From: PFJX01 sp040751755
Lineage (GTDB): Bacteria; Pseudomonadota; Gammaproteobacteria; Burkholderiales; Thiobacillaceae
Assembly: GCA_040751755.1 (NCBI GenBank)
Contig: JBFMHC010000015.1
Span: 27,113-91,112, forward strand
Length of the DNA stretch: 64,000 nucleotides
Direction: 5' to 3'
The position numbers were made by a program, and so were the translations under genes. This document shows, piece by piece, positions 8,135 through 16,430 of the stretch. A model generated the notes under the pieces. The model was not told where the DNA came from. It ran no database searches and saw nothing but the letters and a program-made list of their open reading frames with translations. Position 1 is the first letter of the stretch, and each line of letters opens with the position of its first letter.

Positions 8135-9346
8135 ATGGACTCCAGCGACTTCCTCCTGCAACTCCTCCTCGTCCTGCTCGCCGCGCGCATCTTCGCGGAA
8201 CTGGCGACGCGCCTGAAATCCCCCGCCGTGATCGGCGAGCTGCTCGCGGGCGTGGTGCTGGGCCCCAGCCTGCTGGGCTGGATGGAACCGGGCGAGACGA
8301 TCCGCCTGCTCGCCGAGATCGGCATCATCCTGCTGCTGTTCGAGGTGGGTCTGGAGACGGACGTGCACGACCTGGTGCGCACCGGCGCCAAGTCGGTCGC
8401 CGTGGCGGTCGCCGGCTTCGTCCTGCCTTTCGTGCTCGGCTTCGCCGTCACCTTCTGGGGGCTGGGGCTACCCCTCACCGCGGCACTGTTCGCGGGCGGC
8501 ACGCTCACCGCCACCAGTATCGGCATCACCGTGCGCGTGCTCTCCGACCTCGGGCGCCAGAAGTCCACCGAGGGGCAGATCGTGCTCGGCGCGGCGGTGC
8601 TCGACGACGTCCTCGGCGTGATCCTGCTCGCCCTGCTCTACGAGTTCTCCAGCGGCGGCGGCGTCAGCCTCGCCAGCGCCGGCAAGGTGATCCTCTTCGT
8701 CGCCCTGTTCTTCGTCCTCGCCGCCCCCGTCGCCAAGCTGCTCGCCGTGGTCATCAAGCGCTTCGACGCGGTGAGCGAGGTGCCGGGCCTGGTGCCCACC
8801 AGCATCGTCTCGCTGCTGCTGTTCTTTGCCTGGCTGGCGCACGCGGTCGGCGCGCCGGAGCTGCTCGGCGGCTTCGCCGCCGGCCTCGCCCTGTCGCGGC
8901 GCTTCTTCCTGCCGCTGGGCGTGGCCATGCACGCCGACCCGGACTTCGCGCACCGCGTCGAGGAGAAGATGAAGCCGATCTCGCACCTGTTCACGCCCAT
9001 CTTCTTCGTCGTGGTGGGCCTGTCCCTGAACCTGCGCGAGGTGGACTGGAGCTCCTCTTTCATCTGGACGCTCTCCGGCGCCCTGTTGCTGGTCGCGGTG
9101 CTGGGCAAGCTCGCGGGGGCCCTGGCCATACGCGAGACCTGGCCTAAACGCTGGATCATCGGCACCGCCATGGTGCCGCGCGGCGAGGTCGGCCTGATCT
9201 TCGCGGAGCTGGGGCGGGCGAGCGGCGTCATCGACAACCAGGTCTATGCCGGGCTGATCATCGTCATCGCCCTCACCACCCTGTTGCCGCCCTTCGTCCT
9301 GAAGTGGCTGTACCGCCGCGAGGGCGCGGCAGTGGCAGGCGTCTAG
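8135..9346 (+). CDS. Kef-type (CPA2 family) cation/proton antiporter, membrane domain only
   Basis: 403 residues with 12-13 membrane helices. The motifs LKSPAVIGELLAGVVLGPSLLG (about 25-46, outline), IGIILLLFEVGLETD (about 66-80), and the ion-binding unwound helix region GGTLTATSIGITVRVLSDLG then LGAAVLDDVLGVILLALL are those of CPA2 exchangers. The twin Asp (LDD) is the expected transport site. There is no RCK/TrkA-N cytoplasmic domain, so it resembles shorter bacterial Na+(K+)/H+ exchangers and not KefB/C. Start 8135 is preferred over 8105 because the latter begins inside the terminator. Its stop overlaps the stop of tgt on the other strand in a shared CTAG. Confidence 0.85.
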   Translation: MDSSDFLLQLLLVLLAARIFAELATRLKSPAVIGELLAGVVLGPSLLGWMEPGETIRLLAEIGIILLLFEVGLETDVHDLVRTGAKSVAVAVAGFVLPFVLGFAVTFWGLGLPLTAALFAGGTLTATSIGITVRVLSDLGRQKSTEGQIVLGAAVLDDVLGVILLALLYEFSSGGGVSLASAGKVILFVALFFVLAAPVAKLLAVVIKRFDAVSEVPGLVPTSIVSLLLFFAWLAHAVGAPELLGGFAAGLALSRRFFLPLGVAMHADPDFAHRVEEKMKPISHLFTPIFFVVVGLSLNLREVDWSSSFIWTLSGALLLVAVLGKLAGALAIRETWPKRWIIGTAMVPRGEVGLIFAELGRASGVIDNQVYAGLIIVIALTTLLPPFVLKWLYRREGAAVAGV

Positions 9347-10536
9347 CGCGGCACCCCGGCGCTGCGCCGCGCCAGGAACTCGCGCGCCCATTCCTGGAAG
9401 CGTCCCTGTTCGAGGGCCTCGCGCAGGCGCGCGGTGAAGTCCTGGTAGAAGTGCAGGTTGTGGAGGGAGTTGAGGCGCGCGCCCAGCATCTCCCCGGCGC
9501 GCTGCAGGTGGTGCAGGTAGGCGCGGCTGTAGTGCCGGCAGGTGTAGCAGCCGCATTCCGGGTCAACCGGCCCGGTGTCCGCCTTGAAGCGCGCGTTCTT
9601 GATGCGCAGGTCGCCGGCCCAGGTGAACAGCAGGCCGTGGCGCGCGTTGCGCGTCGGCATCACGCAGTCGAACATGTCGATGCCGCGCGACACCGAGAAC
9701 ACGATGTCCTCGGGCGTGCCCACGCCCATCAGGTAGCGCGGCCGGTCGGCCGGCAGGCGATGGCCCATGTGGTCGAGGATGCGCTCCATGTCCTCCTTCG
9801 GCTCGCCCACGGAAAGGCCCCCGAGGGCGTAGCCGTCGAAGCCGATCTCCACCAGCCGCTCCAGCGAGCGCTCGCGCAGGTCCTCGTACATGCCGCCCTG
9901 GACGATGGCGAACAGGGCCTGCCGGGCCTCGCCGCCCTGCGGCGCCGTAGGCTCCCCTCCCCCGCCGGGGGAGGGGCTGGGGGTGAGGGAGCGCCCGTCG
10001 CCAGCCTGCAAGGCGTCGAATGCGTCCTTGGAGCGCGCCGCCCAGCGCAGCGACAGTTCCATGGATTGCTTCGCCGTCTCCCAGTCCGCCGGGTAGGGTG
10101 TGCACTCGTCGAAGATCATGACGATGTCGGAGTCCAGCACCTTCTGGATCTGCATGCTCTTCTCCGGCGAGAGCAGCAGGCGCTGGCCGTCCAGCGGCGA
10201 GGCGAACTTGACCCCCTGTTCCGTGATCTTGCGCAGATGCGTCAGACTCCAGACCTGGAAACCGCCGGAATCGGTGAGGATGGGGCCGTCCCACTTCATG
10301 AAGCCGTGCAGGCCGCCGTGCGCGGCGATCACGTCGAGGCCGGGCCGCAGCCACAGGTGGAAGGTGTTGCCTAGGACGATCTGCGCGCCCAGGTCCTGCA
10401 GTTCGTGCGGGGTCACGCCCTTCACCGTGCCCACCGTGCCCACCGGCATGAATACCGGCGTCTGCACGGTGCCGTGGGCGGTCTCCAGGGTGCCGCGACG
10501 CGCGTGGCCTTCGGTATGGGTGACGGTGAAACGCAT
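9343..10536 (-). CDS. tgt: tRNA-guanine transglycosylase (queuine tRNA-ribosyltransferase)
   Basis: 397 residues, about 20-25 longer than usual. It exchanges guanine-34 for preQ1 in tRNAs with GUN anticodons, in the queuosine pathway. Seen: DSGGFQ with general-base Asp89, the nucleophile region GIDMFDCVMPTRN (Asp290), and the zinc site Cys328, Cys330, Cys333 and His359 (CGCYTC then LHNLHF). Residues about 178-206 form an extra loop rich in Ser/Pro/Gly (SLTPSPSPGGGGE) located between DAFDAL and ALFAIVQGG. This loop is encoded by a dispersed palindromic repeat inserted in frame (9951-9994). All catalytic residues are intact, so it is probably functional. Its partner queA lies 2.5 kb away on the same strand. 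Confidence 0.96.
   Translation of the reverse strand: MRFTVTHTEGHARRGTLETAHGTVQTPVFMPVGTVGTVKGVTPHELQDLGAQIVLGNTFHLWLRPGLDVIAAHGGLHGFMKWDGPILTDSGGFQVWSLTHLRKITEQGVKFASPLDGQRLLLSPEKSMQIQKVLDSDIVMIFDECTPYPADWETAKQSMELSLRWAARSKDAFDALQAGDGRSLTPSPSPGGGGEPTAPQGGEARQALFAIVQGGMYEDLRERSLERLVEIGFDGYALGGLSVGEPKEDMERILDHMGHRLPADRPRYLMGVGTPEDIVFSVSRGIDMFDCVMPTRNARHGLLFTWAGDLRIKNARFKADTGPVDPECGCYTCRHYSRAYLHHLQRAGEMLGARLNSLHNLHFYQDFTARLREALEQGRFQEWAREFLARRSAGVPR
9951..9994. repeat. Dispersed GC-rich palindromic repeat inserted in frame within tgt
   Basis: The segment is an interrupted palindrome (CTCCCCTCCCCC...GGGGGAGGGG) followed by CTGGGGGTGAGGGAGC. The same sequence recurs at 18987-19024 (partly diverged) and at 19064-19107 (inverted) inside the uracil-DNA glycosylase gene. 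Such LTPSPSP-encoding repeats are familiar interspersed elements of proteobacterial genomes. In tgt it codes for an added surface loop. Confidence 0.75.
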
Positions 10537-10548
10537 GGGAATCGGTGA

Positions 10549-11019
10549 ATGAAAGGTCTGTTGGGAAGGCCGGCCGGCTACGCGGCCGGGGGCGTGATTC
10601 TACTTGGCGCCGCGGCCGCGGTGCCAAGCCTAGCGGCCCCCGCCTGCGCGCCGGAACGCGCCACGGCGGTGCGCATCGGCGCGCGCGAGTGGCGGGTGGA
10701 GACGGCCGCCACGCCGGCGCAGCGCGAACGCGGCCTGTCCGGGCGCCCCGGCCTCCCGGCCGGCCGGGGCATGTGGTTCGTGCTGTCCGAGCCCGGCATC
10801 CACGGCTTCTGGATGCGGGACATGCGCTTCGCCATCGACCTCGCCTGGATCACGCCGCAGGGCCGCGTCGCCGGGGTCGAGACCCTGCCGCCCTGTACCG
10901 CCGCGCCCTGCCCCATCCACTACGCCCCGGAACCGGTGGCCTACGTGCTGGAGGCGGCGGCGGGAACGCTCCCGCGCGACGAGGACGGCCAGGCGAGCTG
11001 GGACTGCGCGCCGGACTGA
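10549..11019 (+). CDS. Exported DUF192 family protein
   Basis: 156 residues. A hydrophobic N-terminus (residues 9-30, GYAAGGVILLGAAAAVPSLAA) looks like a signal peptide or anchor, followed by a DUF192 domain. Its hallmark blocks are present: TPAQRERGLSGRPGLPAGRGMWFV (outline), HGFWMRDMRFAIDLAWI and a final VLEAAAGTLPR. DUF192 proteins are small secreted beta-rich proteins of unknown biochemical role. It is divergent from tgt (12 bp between starts) and convergent with rhlE (3 bp between stops). Confidence 0.85.
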   Translation: MKGLLGRPAGYAAGGVILLGAAAAVPSLAAPACAPERATAVRIGAREWRVETAATPAQRERGLSGRPGLPAGRGMWFVLSEPGIHGFWMRDMRFAIDLAWITPQGRVAGVETLPPCTAAPCPIHYAPEPVAYVLEAAAGTLPRDEDGQASWDCAPD

Positions 11020-11022
11020 GGC

Positions 11023-12714
11023 TTAAAAGTCGTTGCGGTTGCGCTTCGGGCCGTTGTGGCTGCGCTCGCCCCAGCTGTTGCCCTTCTTCCAGGCCGGCTT
11101 GTCCTGCGCCTGGCTGGCCCAGGTGTTGCCGTTGACGTCCGGGCGTTGGCGCTCCGGCTTGGGCATGACGTTGCCGTTCACCTCCGGACGCGCACGCTCC
11201 GGCTTGCCCCAGGTATTGCCGTTGACCTCGCCGCGGGCACGCTCGCCGCGCCCGCCCTCCGGACGCGACCAGGCGTTGTTGAAGCCGCCACGCTCGCCCG
11301 GACGGGATTCACCGCGATTCCCCTCGCCGCGGTTCCAGTTGCCACCTGCGCGGTTGCCGTCGCGGTTGCCATCACGGTTGCCGTCGCGGTTGAAGCGGCC
11401 CTCGCCGGGGCGCCCCTCACCCTTCCATCCACCGTAGCCCGCGCCATAGCCGGTCCCTTCGGGCTTGCGGCCGAAGCCGGAAGGCTGGCCGGCGCGCGGC
11501 CTGCCCTGCCATTCGCCGCGCGGCTTGCCCTTCCAGTCCGAGCTGGACTTGCGGCGCGGCTCGTGGTCGATGCGCGCCTTCGGCTCCAGGCCGGGGACCA
11601 CGTCGATCTGGATCTTCTCGCCGGTGTAGCGCTCGATATCGCGCACCAGGCCGCGCTCCTTGCCGTGCACCAGGGTGAAGGCGATACCGGCACGGCCGGC
11701 GCGGCCGGTGCGACCGATGCGGTGCACGTAGTCCTCGGCCTGGCGCGGGATGTCGAAGTTGATGACGTGGCTGATGCCGGCCACGTCGATGCCGCGCGCG
11801 GCCACGTCGGTGGCCACCAGCACGCGCGTCTGGCCATCGCGCAGGCGCTGCAGGGTGCGGTTGCGTTTGTGCTGCGGCATGTCGCCGTGCAGGGCGGCGG
11901 CCGTGTACCCCTGCTCGAGCAGGCTCTCGGACAGTTCCTCGGCGCTGCGCTTGGTGGAGGTGAACACCACCGCCTGGGTCAGGCCCGCGTCGCGCAGCAG
12001 ATGGTCGAGCAGGCGCTGCTTGTGGCCCATGTCGTCGACGAACAGCAGGCGCTGGTCGATGTTGGCCTTGTGCTCGGCCTGGGTCACCACCTCGATGCGC
12101 TGCGGATCGCGCGTCATCTCGCGCGCCAGCTGGCCGACGGTGCCGTCCAGGGTGGCGGAGAACAACAGGGTCTGGCGCGACTCGGGGGTGCGGCCGACGA
12201 TGTTCTCGATGTCCTCGATGAAGCCCATGTCGAGCATGCGGTCGGCCTCGTCCAGCACCAGCACCTCGAGGCGCGAGAAGTCGATGCGGCCGCGCTCCAG
12301 GTGGTCGATGAGACGGCCGGGGGTGGCGATCATCACCTCGGGGTTGGCCTTGAGGGCCTGGAACTGCGGGCCGAACGGCGCGCCGCCGACCAGGCAGGCG
12401 GTGCGCAGGCGCTTCAGGCCCTTGCCGTAGATGCGCGCCTGCTTCTCCACCTGCAGGGCCAGCTCGCGCGTGGGGCACAGCACCAGCAGGCGAGGACCGT
12501 TGCCGGGGAGCGTGGAGGGCTCGGCCAGCCGGTGCAGGCTGGGCAGCAGGAAGGCGGCGGTCTTGCCGCTGCCGGTGTGGCTGGAGACCAGCAGGTCCTG
12601 GCCGGCGATGGCGGCGGGGACCGACTGGCTTTGCACCTGGGTGGGGGTTTCGTAGCCCGCGGCCTCCACGGCGGAGAGAACGAGGGGATTCAGACCGAGT
12701 TCAGCAAAAGACAT
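11023..12714 (-). CDS. rhlE: DEAD-box ATP-dependent RNA helicase, RhlE type, with repetitive basic tail
   Basis: 563 residues from ATG 12714 (MSFAELGLNP); the open frame extends upstream but lacks homology there. Helicase core: Q motif (YETPTQVQ, about 21-28), Walker A SHTGSGKT (45-52), PTRELA (81-86), TPGR (131-134), DEAD (155-158), SAT (186-188), then VFTSTKRSAEEL and HRIGRTGRAGR in the second RecA domain. The final 170 residues are Arg/Gly/Asn-rich with tandem NRDG units and three V-N-G-N units spaced by K-P-E-R, a likely RNA-binding disordered tail. The family acts in ribosome assembly, mRNA decay and cold adaptation. A 314-bp upstream gap may hold a long leader. Confidence 0.93.
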   Translation of the reverse strand: MSFAELGLNPLVLSAVEAAGYETPTQVQSQSVPAAIAGQDLLVSSHTGSGKTAAFLLPSLHRLAEPSTLPGNGPRLLVLCPTRELALQVEKQARIYGKGLKRLRTACLVGGAPFGPQFQALKANPEVMIATPGRLIDHLERGRIDFSRLEVLVLDEADRMLDMGFIEDIENIVGRTPESRQTLLFSATLDGTVGQLAREMTRDPQRIEVVTQAEHKANIDQRLLFVDDMGHKQRLLDHLLRDAGLTQAVVFTSTKRSAEELSESLLEQGYTAAALHGDMPQHKRNRTLQRLRDGQTRVLVATDVAARGIDVAGISHVINFDIPRQAEDYVHRIGRTGRAGRAGIAFTLVHGKERGLVRDIERYTGEKIQIDVVPGLEPKARIDHEPRRKSSSDWKGKPRGEWQGRPRAGQPSGFGRKPEGTGYGAGYGGWKGEGRPGEGRFNRDGNRDGNRDGNRAGGNWNRGEGNRGESRPGERGGFNNAWSRPEGGRGERARGEVNGNTWGKPERARPEVNGNVMPKPERQRPDVNGNTWASQAQDKPAWKKGNSWGERSHNGPKRNRNDF

Positions 12715-13028
12715 GCAATACCTTTCCTTCAGGCGTCCCGTGACGGGAAACGCCGACCCAGCGCCCAATCGGTGGGCGCAAACAATGAAGCGCGCTGGGA
12801 GGGACTCCGGGGCGTCGCTCGCGAAACATCGGCGCCAACCGAATATCGCGATACCGGAACTGCTGGATCAGGAGAGGTCGGGGACGATGGGGCTGTGAAA
12901 ACAGTCCCGTGGGCTTATGAATCCGGCGTTGAAAAAACCGGGGAAGCCGACCACTGCGTTGCACAACTGGCGCGCATTGTAGCGGAAGCCGCTTATAAGC
13001 GTTTGATTATTTTCGCCAAGCTTTCGTA
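12715..13028 (-). promoter_or_regulatory. Gene-free region with the rhlE promoter and leader
   Basis: No open frame here looks coding. The stretch lies upstream of rhlE and downstream of queA, both on the minus strand. On the minus strand TACAAT (around 12973-12978) is a plausible -10 box, but I cannot point to a convincing -35 at the right distance. That would give a leader of about 250 nt before rhlE. Long leaders are common for cold-inducible DEAD-box helicases, but nothing here proves that. The part near the left edge carries short inverted repeats only. Confidence 0.35.
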
Positions 13029-14057
13029 CTACGGCGCCCGCTCGATGAGCATGGCGTCGCCATAGCTGAAGAAGCGGTAGCGCGAGGCCACGGCATGGGC
13101 GTAGGCGCGGCGCAGCAGCTCCGTACCGCCGAAGGCGGAGACCAGCATGAGCAGGGTGGAGCGGGGCAGGTGGAAGTTGGTGATCAGGCGCTCCACCACG
13201 CGGAAGCGGTAGCCGGGGGTGATGAAGATGTCGGTCTCCGCCTCGCCCGCGCGCAGCTCGCCGGCCTGCGCCGCCGATTCGAGAGCGCGCAGCGAGGTGG
13301 TGCCGACCGCGCAGACGCGCCCGCCGCGCGCGCGCGCCGCCGCCACCGCCGCGACCGTGGCTTCCGGTATGGCGTAGCGCTCGGTGTGCATCTTGTGCTC
13401 GGCCACGTGCTCCACGCGCACCGGCAGGAAGGTGCCGGCGCCCACGTGCAGGGTGACGAAGGCGGTGGCCACGCCCATCGCCGCCAGGTGATCGAGCATC
13501 GCCTGGTCGAAGTGCAGGCCGGCGGTGGGCGCGGCGACGGCGCCCGGGTCGCGCGCATAGACGGTCTGGTAGCGCGCGTCGTCGTCGGCCTCCGCGCCCC
13601 TGTCCATATAGGGCGGCAGAGGCACCTCGCCGCAGCGCTCCAGCCACTCCAGGACGGTGTGCGCGGGGTCGAAGGCGACGCGGAACAGGTCGTCCTCGCG
13701 GCCCAGCACCAGGGCGTCCAGGCAGCCTGCGAAGCGCACCACCGAGCCCGCCTTGGGCGACTTGCTGGCGCGCATGAACAGCAGCGCCTCGCGCTCCGAC
13801 AGCACCCGCTCAACCAGGGCCTCGACCTTGCCGCCGCTGGCCTTCTCGCCGCGCAGGCGCGCCTTGATCACGCGCGTGTCGTTGAACACCAGCAGGTCGC
13901 CGGCGCGGAACAGGGAGGGCAGCTCGGCGAACAGACGGTCCTCGAACGCACCACGCGGCCCGTCGACGTGCAGCAGGCGGCTGGCCGTGCGCTCGGCCAG
14001 GGGGTAGCGGGCGATCAATTCGTCCGGCAGGGCGAAATCGAAGTCACTGGTCTTCAT
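13029..14057 (-). CDS. queA: S-adenosylmethionine:tRNA ribosyltransferase-isomerase QueA
   Basis: 342 residues, standard length. QueA transfers and isomerises the ribosyl group of SAM onto preQ1-modified tRNA, making epoxyqueuosine. Characteristic blocks: FDFALPDELIARYPLAER (near residue 5), LLVFNDTRVIKARLRG (54-69), PLPPYMDR (about 145), APTAGLHFD (about 180), HVGAGTFLPVR (about 205) and TNFHLPRSTLLMLVSAFGG (about 295). It shares the pathway with tgt, from which it is separated here by the DUF192 and rhlE genes. It opens 57 bp from the divergent tRNA-Leu gene. Confidence 0.97.
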   Translation of the reverse strand: MKTSDFDFALPDELIARYPLAERTASRLLHVDGPRGAFEDRLFAELPSLFRAGDLLVFNDTRVIKARLRGEKASGGKVEALVERVLSEREALLFMRASKSPKAGSVVRFAGCLDALVLGREDDLFRVAFDPAHTVLEWLERCGEVPLPPYMDRGAEADDDARYQTVYARDPGAVAAPTAGLHFDQAMLDHLAAMGVATAFVTLHVGAGTFLPVRVEHVAEHKMHTERYAIPEATVAAVAAARARGGRVCAVGTTSLRALESAAQAGELRAGEAETDIFITPGYRFRVVERLITNFHLPRSTLLMLVSAFGGTELLRRAYAHAVASRYRFFSYGDAMLIERAP

Positions 14058-14113
14058 GGGGGCGCGATATTGCCCGGATTTCGCTTATTCCGCGATAATG
14101 CGCGACCGCGTTT

Positions 14114-14200
14114 GCCCGGGTGGCGGAATCGGTAGACGCAGTGGATTCAAAATCCACCGCCAGAGATGGCGTGCCGGTTCGAGTCCGGCCCCGGGCACCA
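14114..14200 (+). tRNA. tRNA-Leu, anticodon CAA
   Basis: 87 nt folding as a type II tRNA. Acceptor GCCCGGG (14114-14120) pairs with CCCGGGC (14190-14196), followed by A and an encoded CCA (14198-14200). The anticodon arm is GTGGA-TTCAAAA-TCCAC with anticodon CAA at 14148-14150. A long variable arm (CGCCAGAGATGGCG) and T arm CCGGTTCGAGTCCGG are present. The anticodon and long variable arm identify leucine. Confidence 0.97.
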
Positions 14201-14230
14201 GCACATCCACCCCCTCAGGCATGGCCGATC

Positions 14231-14941
14231 ATGTCCTTCGTCCTTGAATCCCTCCGCCGCGCGGCGGGCGATCTGTTCATGCCGCGCATCCTCGCCGTCG
14301 TATTCCTGCCGATGCTCGCGGCCCTGCTGCTCTGGGGGGCCCTCGCATGGGGGTTCGGCGCGTCCTGGCTCGCGCACATGCAGGGCCTCCTCGGCGAGGT
14401 GCCGTGGCCCGACTGGATGCTCGGCGTCGCCGGCGTGGCCGCCTATGCCCTGCTGGCCCTCCTGCTGATTCCGGCGATCTACGTCACCGCCCTGTTCATC
14501 ACCGCCCTGGTGTTCATGCCCCTGCTGGTCGAGGTGGTGAGCGGCAAGCACCACCCCGCGCTGGCGCGCATGCACGGCGGCAGCCTGATCGGCAGCGTCG
14601 CCAACGGCGCGTACGCCCTCGCCTTGTATCTGCTGCTGTGGCTGCTGACCCTGCCGTTCTGGCTGCTGGGGCCGTTCGGCGCGGCGCTCCCGGTCCTGCT
14701 CAACGCCTGGCTGAACCAGCGCCTGTTCCTCTACGACGCCCTCGCGGAGCACGCCTCGGCCGAGGAATTGCGACACCTGCGGCGCGAGGGCGGCTGGCCC
14801 CTGTACCTGCTCGCGGCCCTCCTGGGCCTGCTGCATTTCGTGCCGCTGCTCAACCTGCTCGCCCCCGTTTACATGGGCCTCGCCTTCACCCACTATGGCC
14901 TCGCCAGGCTGGCTCAATACCGTGAAGGGGGCACTGCATGA
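14231..14941 (+). CDS. EI24/CysZ-like integral membrane protein
   Basis: 236 residues from ATG 14231; the open frame reaches back over the tRNA but that part is not coding. About five hydrophobic helices: LAVVFLPMLAALLLWGALAW, VAAYALLALLLIPAIYVTAL, LYLLLWLLTLPFWLLGPFG and others. The sequence FLYDALAEHASAEELRHLRRE and the layout LNAWLNQRLFLYDAL match EI24-domain proteins related to the sulfate transporter CysZ. Transport of sulfate is possible but not shown. It overlaps acpS by 4 bp (ATGA), so it opens a tightly packed plus-strand run. Confidence 0.7.
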   Translation: MSFVLESLRRAAGDLFMPRILAVVFLPMLAALLLWGALAWGFGASWLAHMQGLLGEVPWPDWMLGVAGVAAYALLALLLIPAIYVTALFITALVFMPLLVEVVSGKHHPALARMHGGSLIGSVANGAYALALYLLLWLLTLPFWLLGPFGAALPVLLNAWLNQRLFLYDALAEHASAEELRHLRREGGWPLYLLAALLGLLHFVPLLNLLAPVYMGLAFTHYGLARLAQYREGGTA

Positions 14942-15318
14942 TCCACGGCATCGGCACGGACATCGTCTCGGTGCGGCGCATCGACGAGCTGCACGCGCGC
15001 TTCGGCGGCAAGCTGGCCGAGCGCATCCTGGCGCCGGAGGAACAGGAGGAGTACGCGCGGGCAGGCGACCGCAACACCTTCCTCGCCAAGCGCTTCGCCG
15101 CCAAGGAGGCGTTCGCCAAGGCGGCGGGCACGGGCATGCGCTCGCCCGTGCACTTCCCCGCCATCCGCGTCACCCACGACCCGCTCGGCCGCCCCGGCAT
15201 CGCCTGCGCGGCGGAGCTCGCCGCCTGGCTGGCCGGGCGCGGCATCGGCGCCGCGCACCTGAGCCTGAGCGACGAGCGCGACTACGCCGTCGCCTTCGTC
15301 ATATTGGAGAAAGCATGA
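14938..15318 (+). CDS. acpS: Holo-[acyl-carrier-protein] synthase AcpS
   Basis: 126 residues, the typical AcpS size. It transfers 4'-phosphopantetheine from CoA to Ser of ACP. Mg2+/CoA-binding residues are Asp8 (GIGTDIVSVRRI) and Glu57 (RFAAKEAFAKA), and the invariant GTGMR follows at 64-68. Start overlaps the EI24 stop and its own stop overlaps the nagZ start, both as ATGA, which indicates translational coupling. Confidence 0.96.
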   Translation: MIHGIGTDIVSVRRIDELHARFGGKLAERILAPEEQEEYARAGDRNTFLAKRFAAKEAFAKAAGTGMRSPVHFPAIRVTHDPLGRPGIACAAELAAWLAGRGIGAAHLSLSDERDYAVAFVILEKA

Positions 15319-16430
15319 CCGCTGCACCGCACGCCCTTCCCGTCGCCGCGCACCTGCCGCTGGGCCCGGTGATGGCCGACGTCGCCGGCCTCGAGCTGAC
15401 GCAGGAGGAACGCGAGCGCCTGCTGCACCCGTCGGTGGGCGGCGTGATCCTGTTCAAGCGCAACTACGACAACCCGGCGCAGCTTGCCGCCCTGTGCCGC
15501 GAGATCCATGCCCTGCGCAGCCCGCACCTGCTGATCGCGGTGGACCACGAGGGCGGGCGGGTGCAGCGCTTCCGCGAGGGCTTCACACCGATCCCGCCGA
15601 TGCGCGCGATCGGCGAGGTCTGGGACGACCACCCGCAGCGCGCGCGCCGCCTGGCGCGCGACGCCGGCTACGTGATCGGCGCCGAGTTGCGCGCCGCGGG
15701 CGTGGACTTCAGCTTCGCGCCGGTGCTGGACCTCGACTACGGCAGCAGCGGCGTGATCGGCAACCGCGCCTTCCACCGCAACGCCCAGGCGGTGGGGGAA
15801 CTGGCGCACGCCCTGGTGCTGGGCCTGCACGAGGCGGGCATGAGCGCGGTGGGCAAGCACTTCCCCGGCCACGGCTTCGTCGCCGCCGATTCGCACCTGG
15901 CGGTGCCGGTGGACGAGCGCGGCCTGGCCGACATGGAGTTCTCCGACCTGCTGCCGTTCCGCCAGCTGATCGACCTGGGCCTGGCCGGCATCATGCCCGC
16001 GCACGTCATCTACCCGCGGGTGGACGACAAGCCGGCGGGCTTCTCGCACCGCTGGCTGACCGAGATCCTGCGCGGCGAGTACGGCTTCGAGGGGGTGATC
16101 TTCAGCGACGACCTGACCATGGAGGGCGCGAGCGTGGCCGGCGGCATCACCGAACGCGCCATCGCCGCCCTGCAGGCCGGCTGCGACATGGTGCTGGTGT
16201 GCAACCGCCCGGACCTCGCGGACACCCTGCTGGCGCGCCTGCACTGGCCGCTGCCGCCGACCTCGCTGATCCGCCTGGCGCGCATGCACGGCCGCCCGCA
16301 CCCGCCGAAGCGCACCGCCCTGCTGGAGAGCCCGCGCTTCGCCGCCGCGCTGCGCCACCTCGGCGGCCTCGGCGAGACCAGCGCTGAGCTCGCCCTCAAC
16401 GACCCCACCAACACCTGCGGGAAGCAGTGA
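15315..16430 (+). CDS. nagZ: Beta-N-acetylhexosaminidase NagZ (glycoside hydrolase family 3)
   Basis: 371 residues from ATG 15315. NagZ removes GlcNAc from anhydro-muropeptides in cytoplasmic peptidoglycan recycling. Seen: VDHEGGRVQRF (77-87), VLDLDYG (137-143), the flexible catalytic loop KHFPGHG...DSH (181-194) and the nucleophile region FSDDLTM (Asp265/266). Absence of a signal peptide fits the cytoplasmic location. It follows acpS with a 4-bp overlap and meets the CDF transporter start at a TGATG junction. Normal length and motifs, so functional. Confidence 0.95.
   Translation: MTAAPHALPVAAHLPLGPVMADVAGLELTQEERERLLHPSVGGVILFKRNYDNPAQLAALCREIHALRSPHLLIAVDHEGGRVQRFREGFTPIPPMRAIGEVWDDHPQRARRLARDAGYVIGAELRAAGVDFSFAPVLDLDYGSSGVIGNRAFHRNAQAVGELAHALVLGLHEAGMSAVGKHFPGHGFVAADSHLAVPVDERGLADMEFSDLLPFRQLIDLGLAGIMPAHVIYPRVDDKPAGFSHRWLTEILRGEYGFEGVIFSDDLTMEGASVAGGITERAIAALQAGCDMVLVCNRPDLADTLLARLHWPLPPTSLIRLARMHGRPHPPKRTALLESPRFAAALRHLGGLGETSAELALNDPTNTCGKQ

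Noticed and set aside
11340..11395. Short tandem repeats considered as a CRISPR array
   Set aside because: The units are 12 bp, contiguous and code for NRDG in frame within the helicase tail; there are no spacers.
14120..14230. An extended reading frame joining the tRNA-Leu region to the EI24-like protein
   Set aside because: The first 37 codons translate the tRNA itself; the protein begins at 14231 where family similarity starts.
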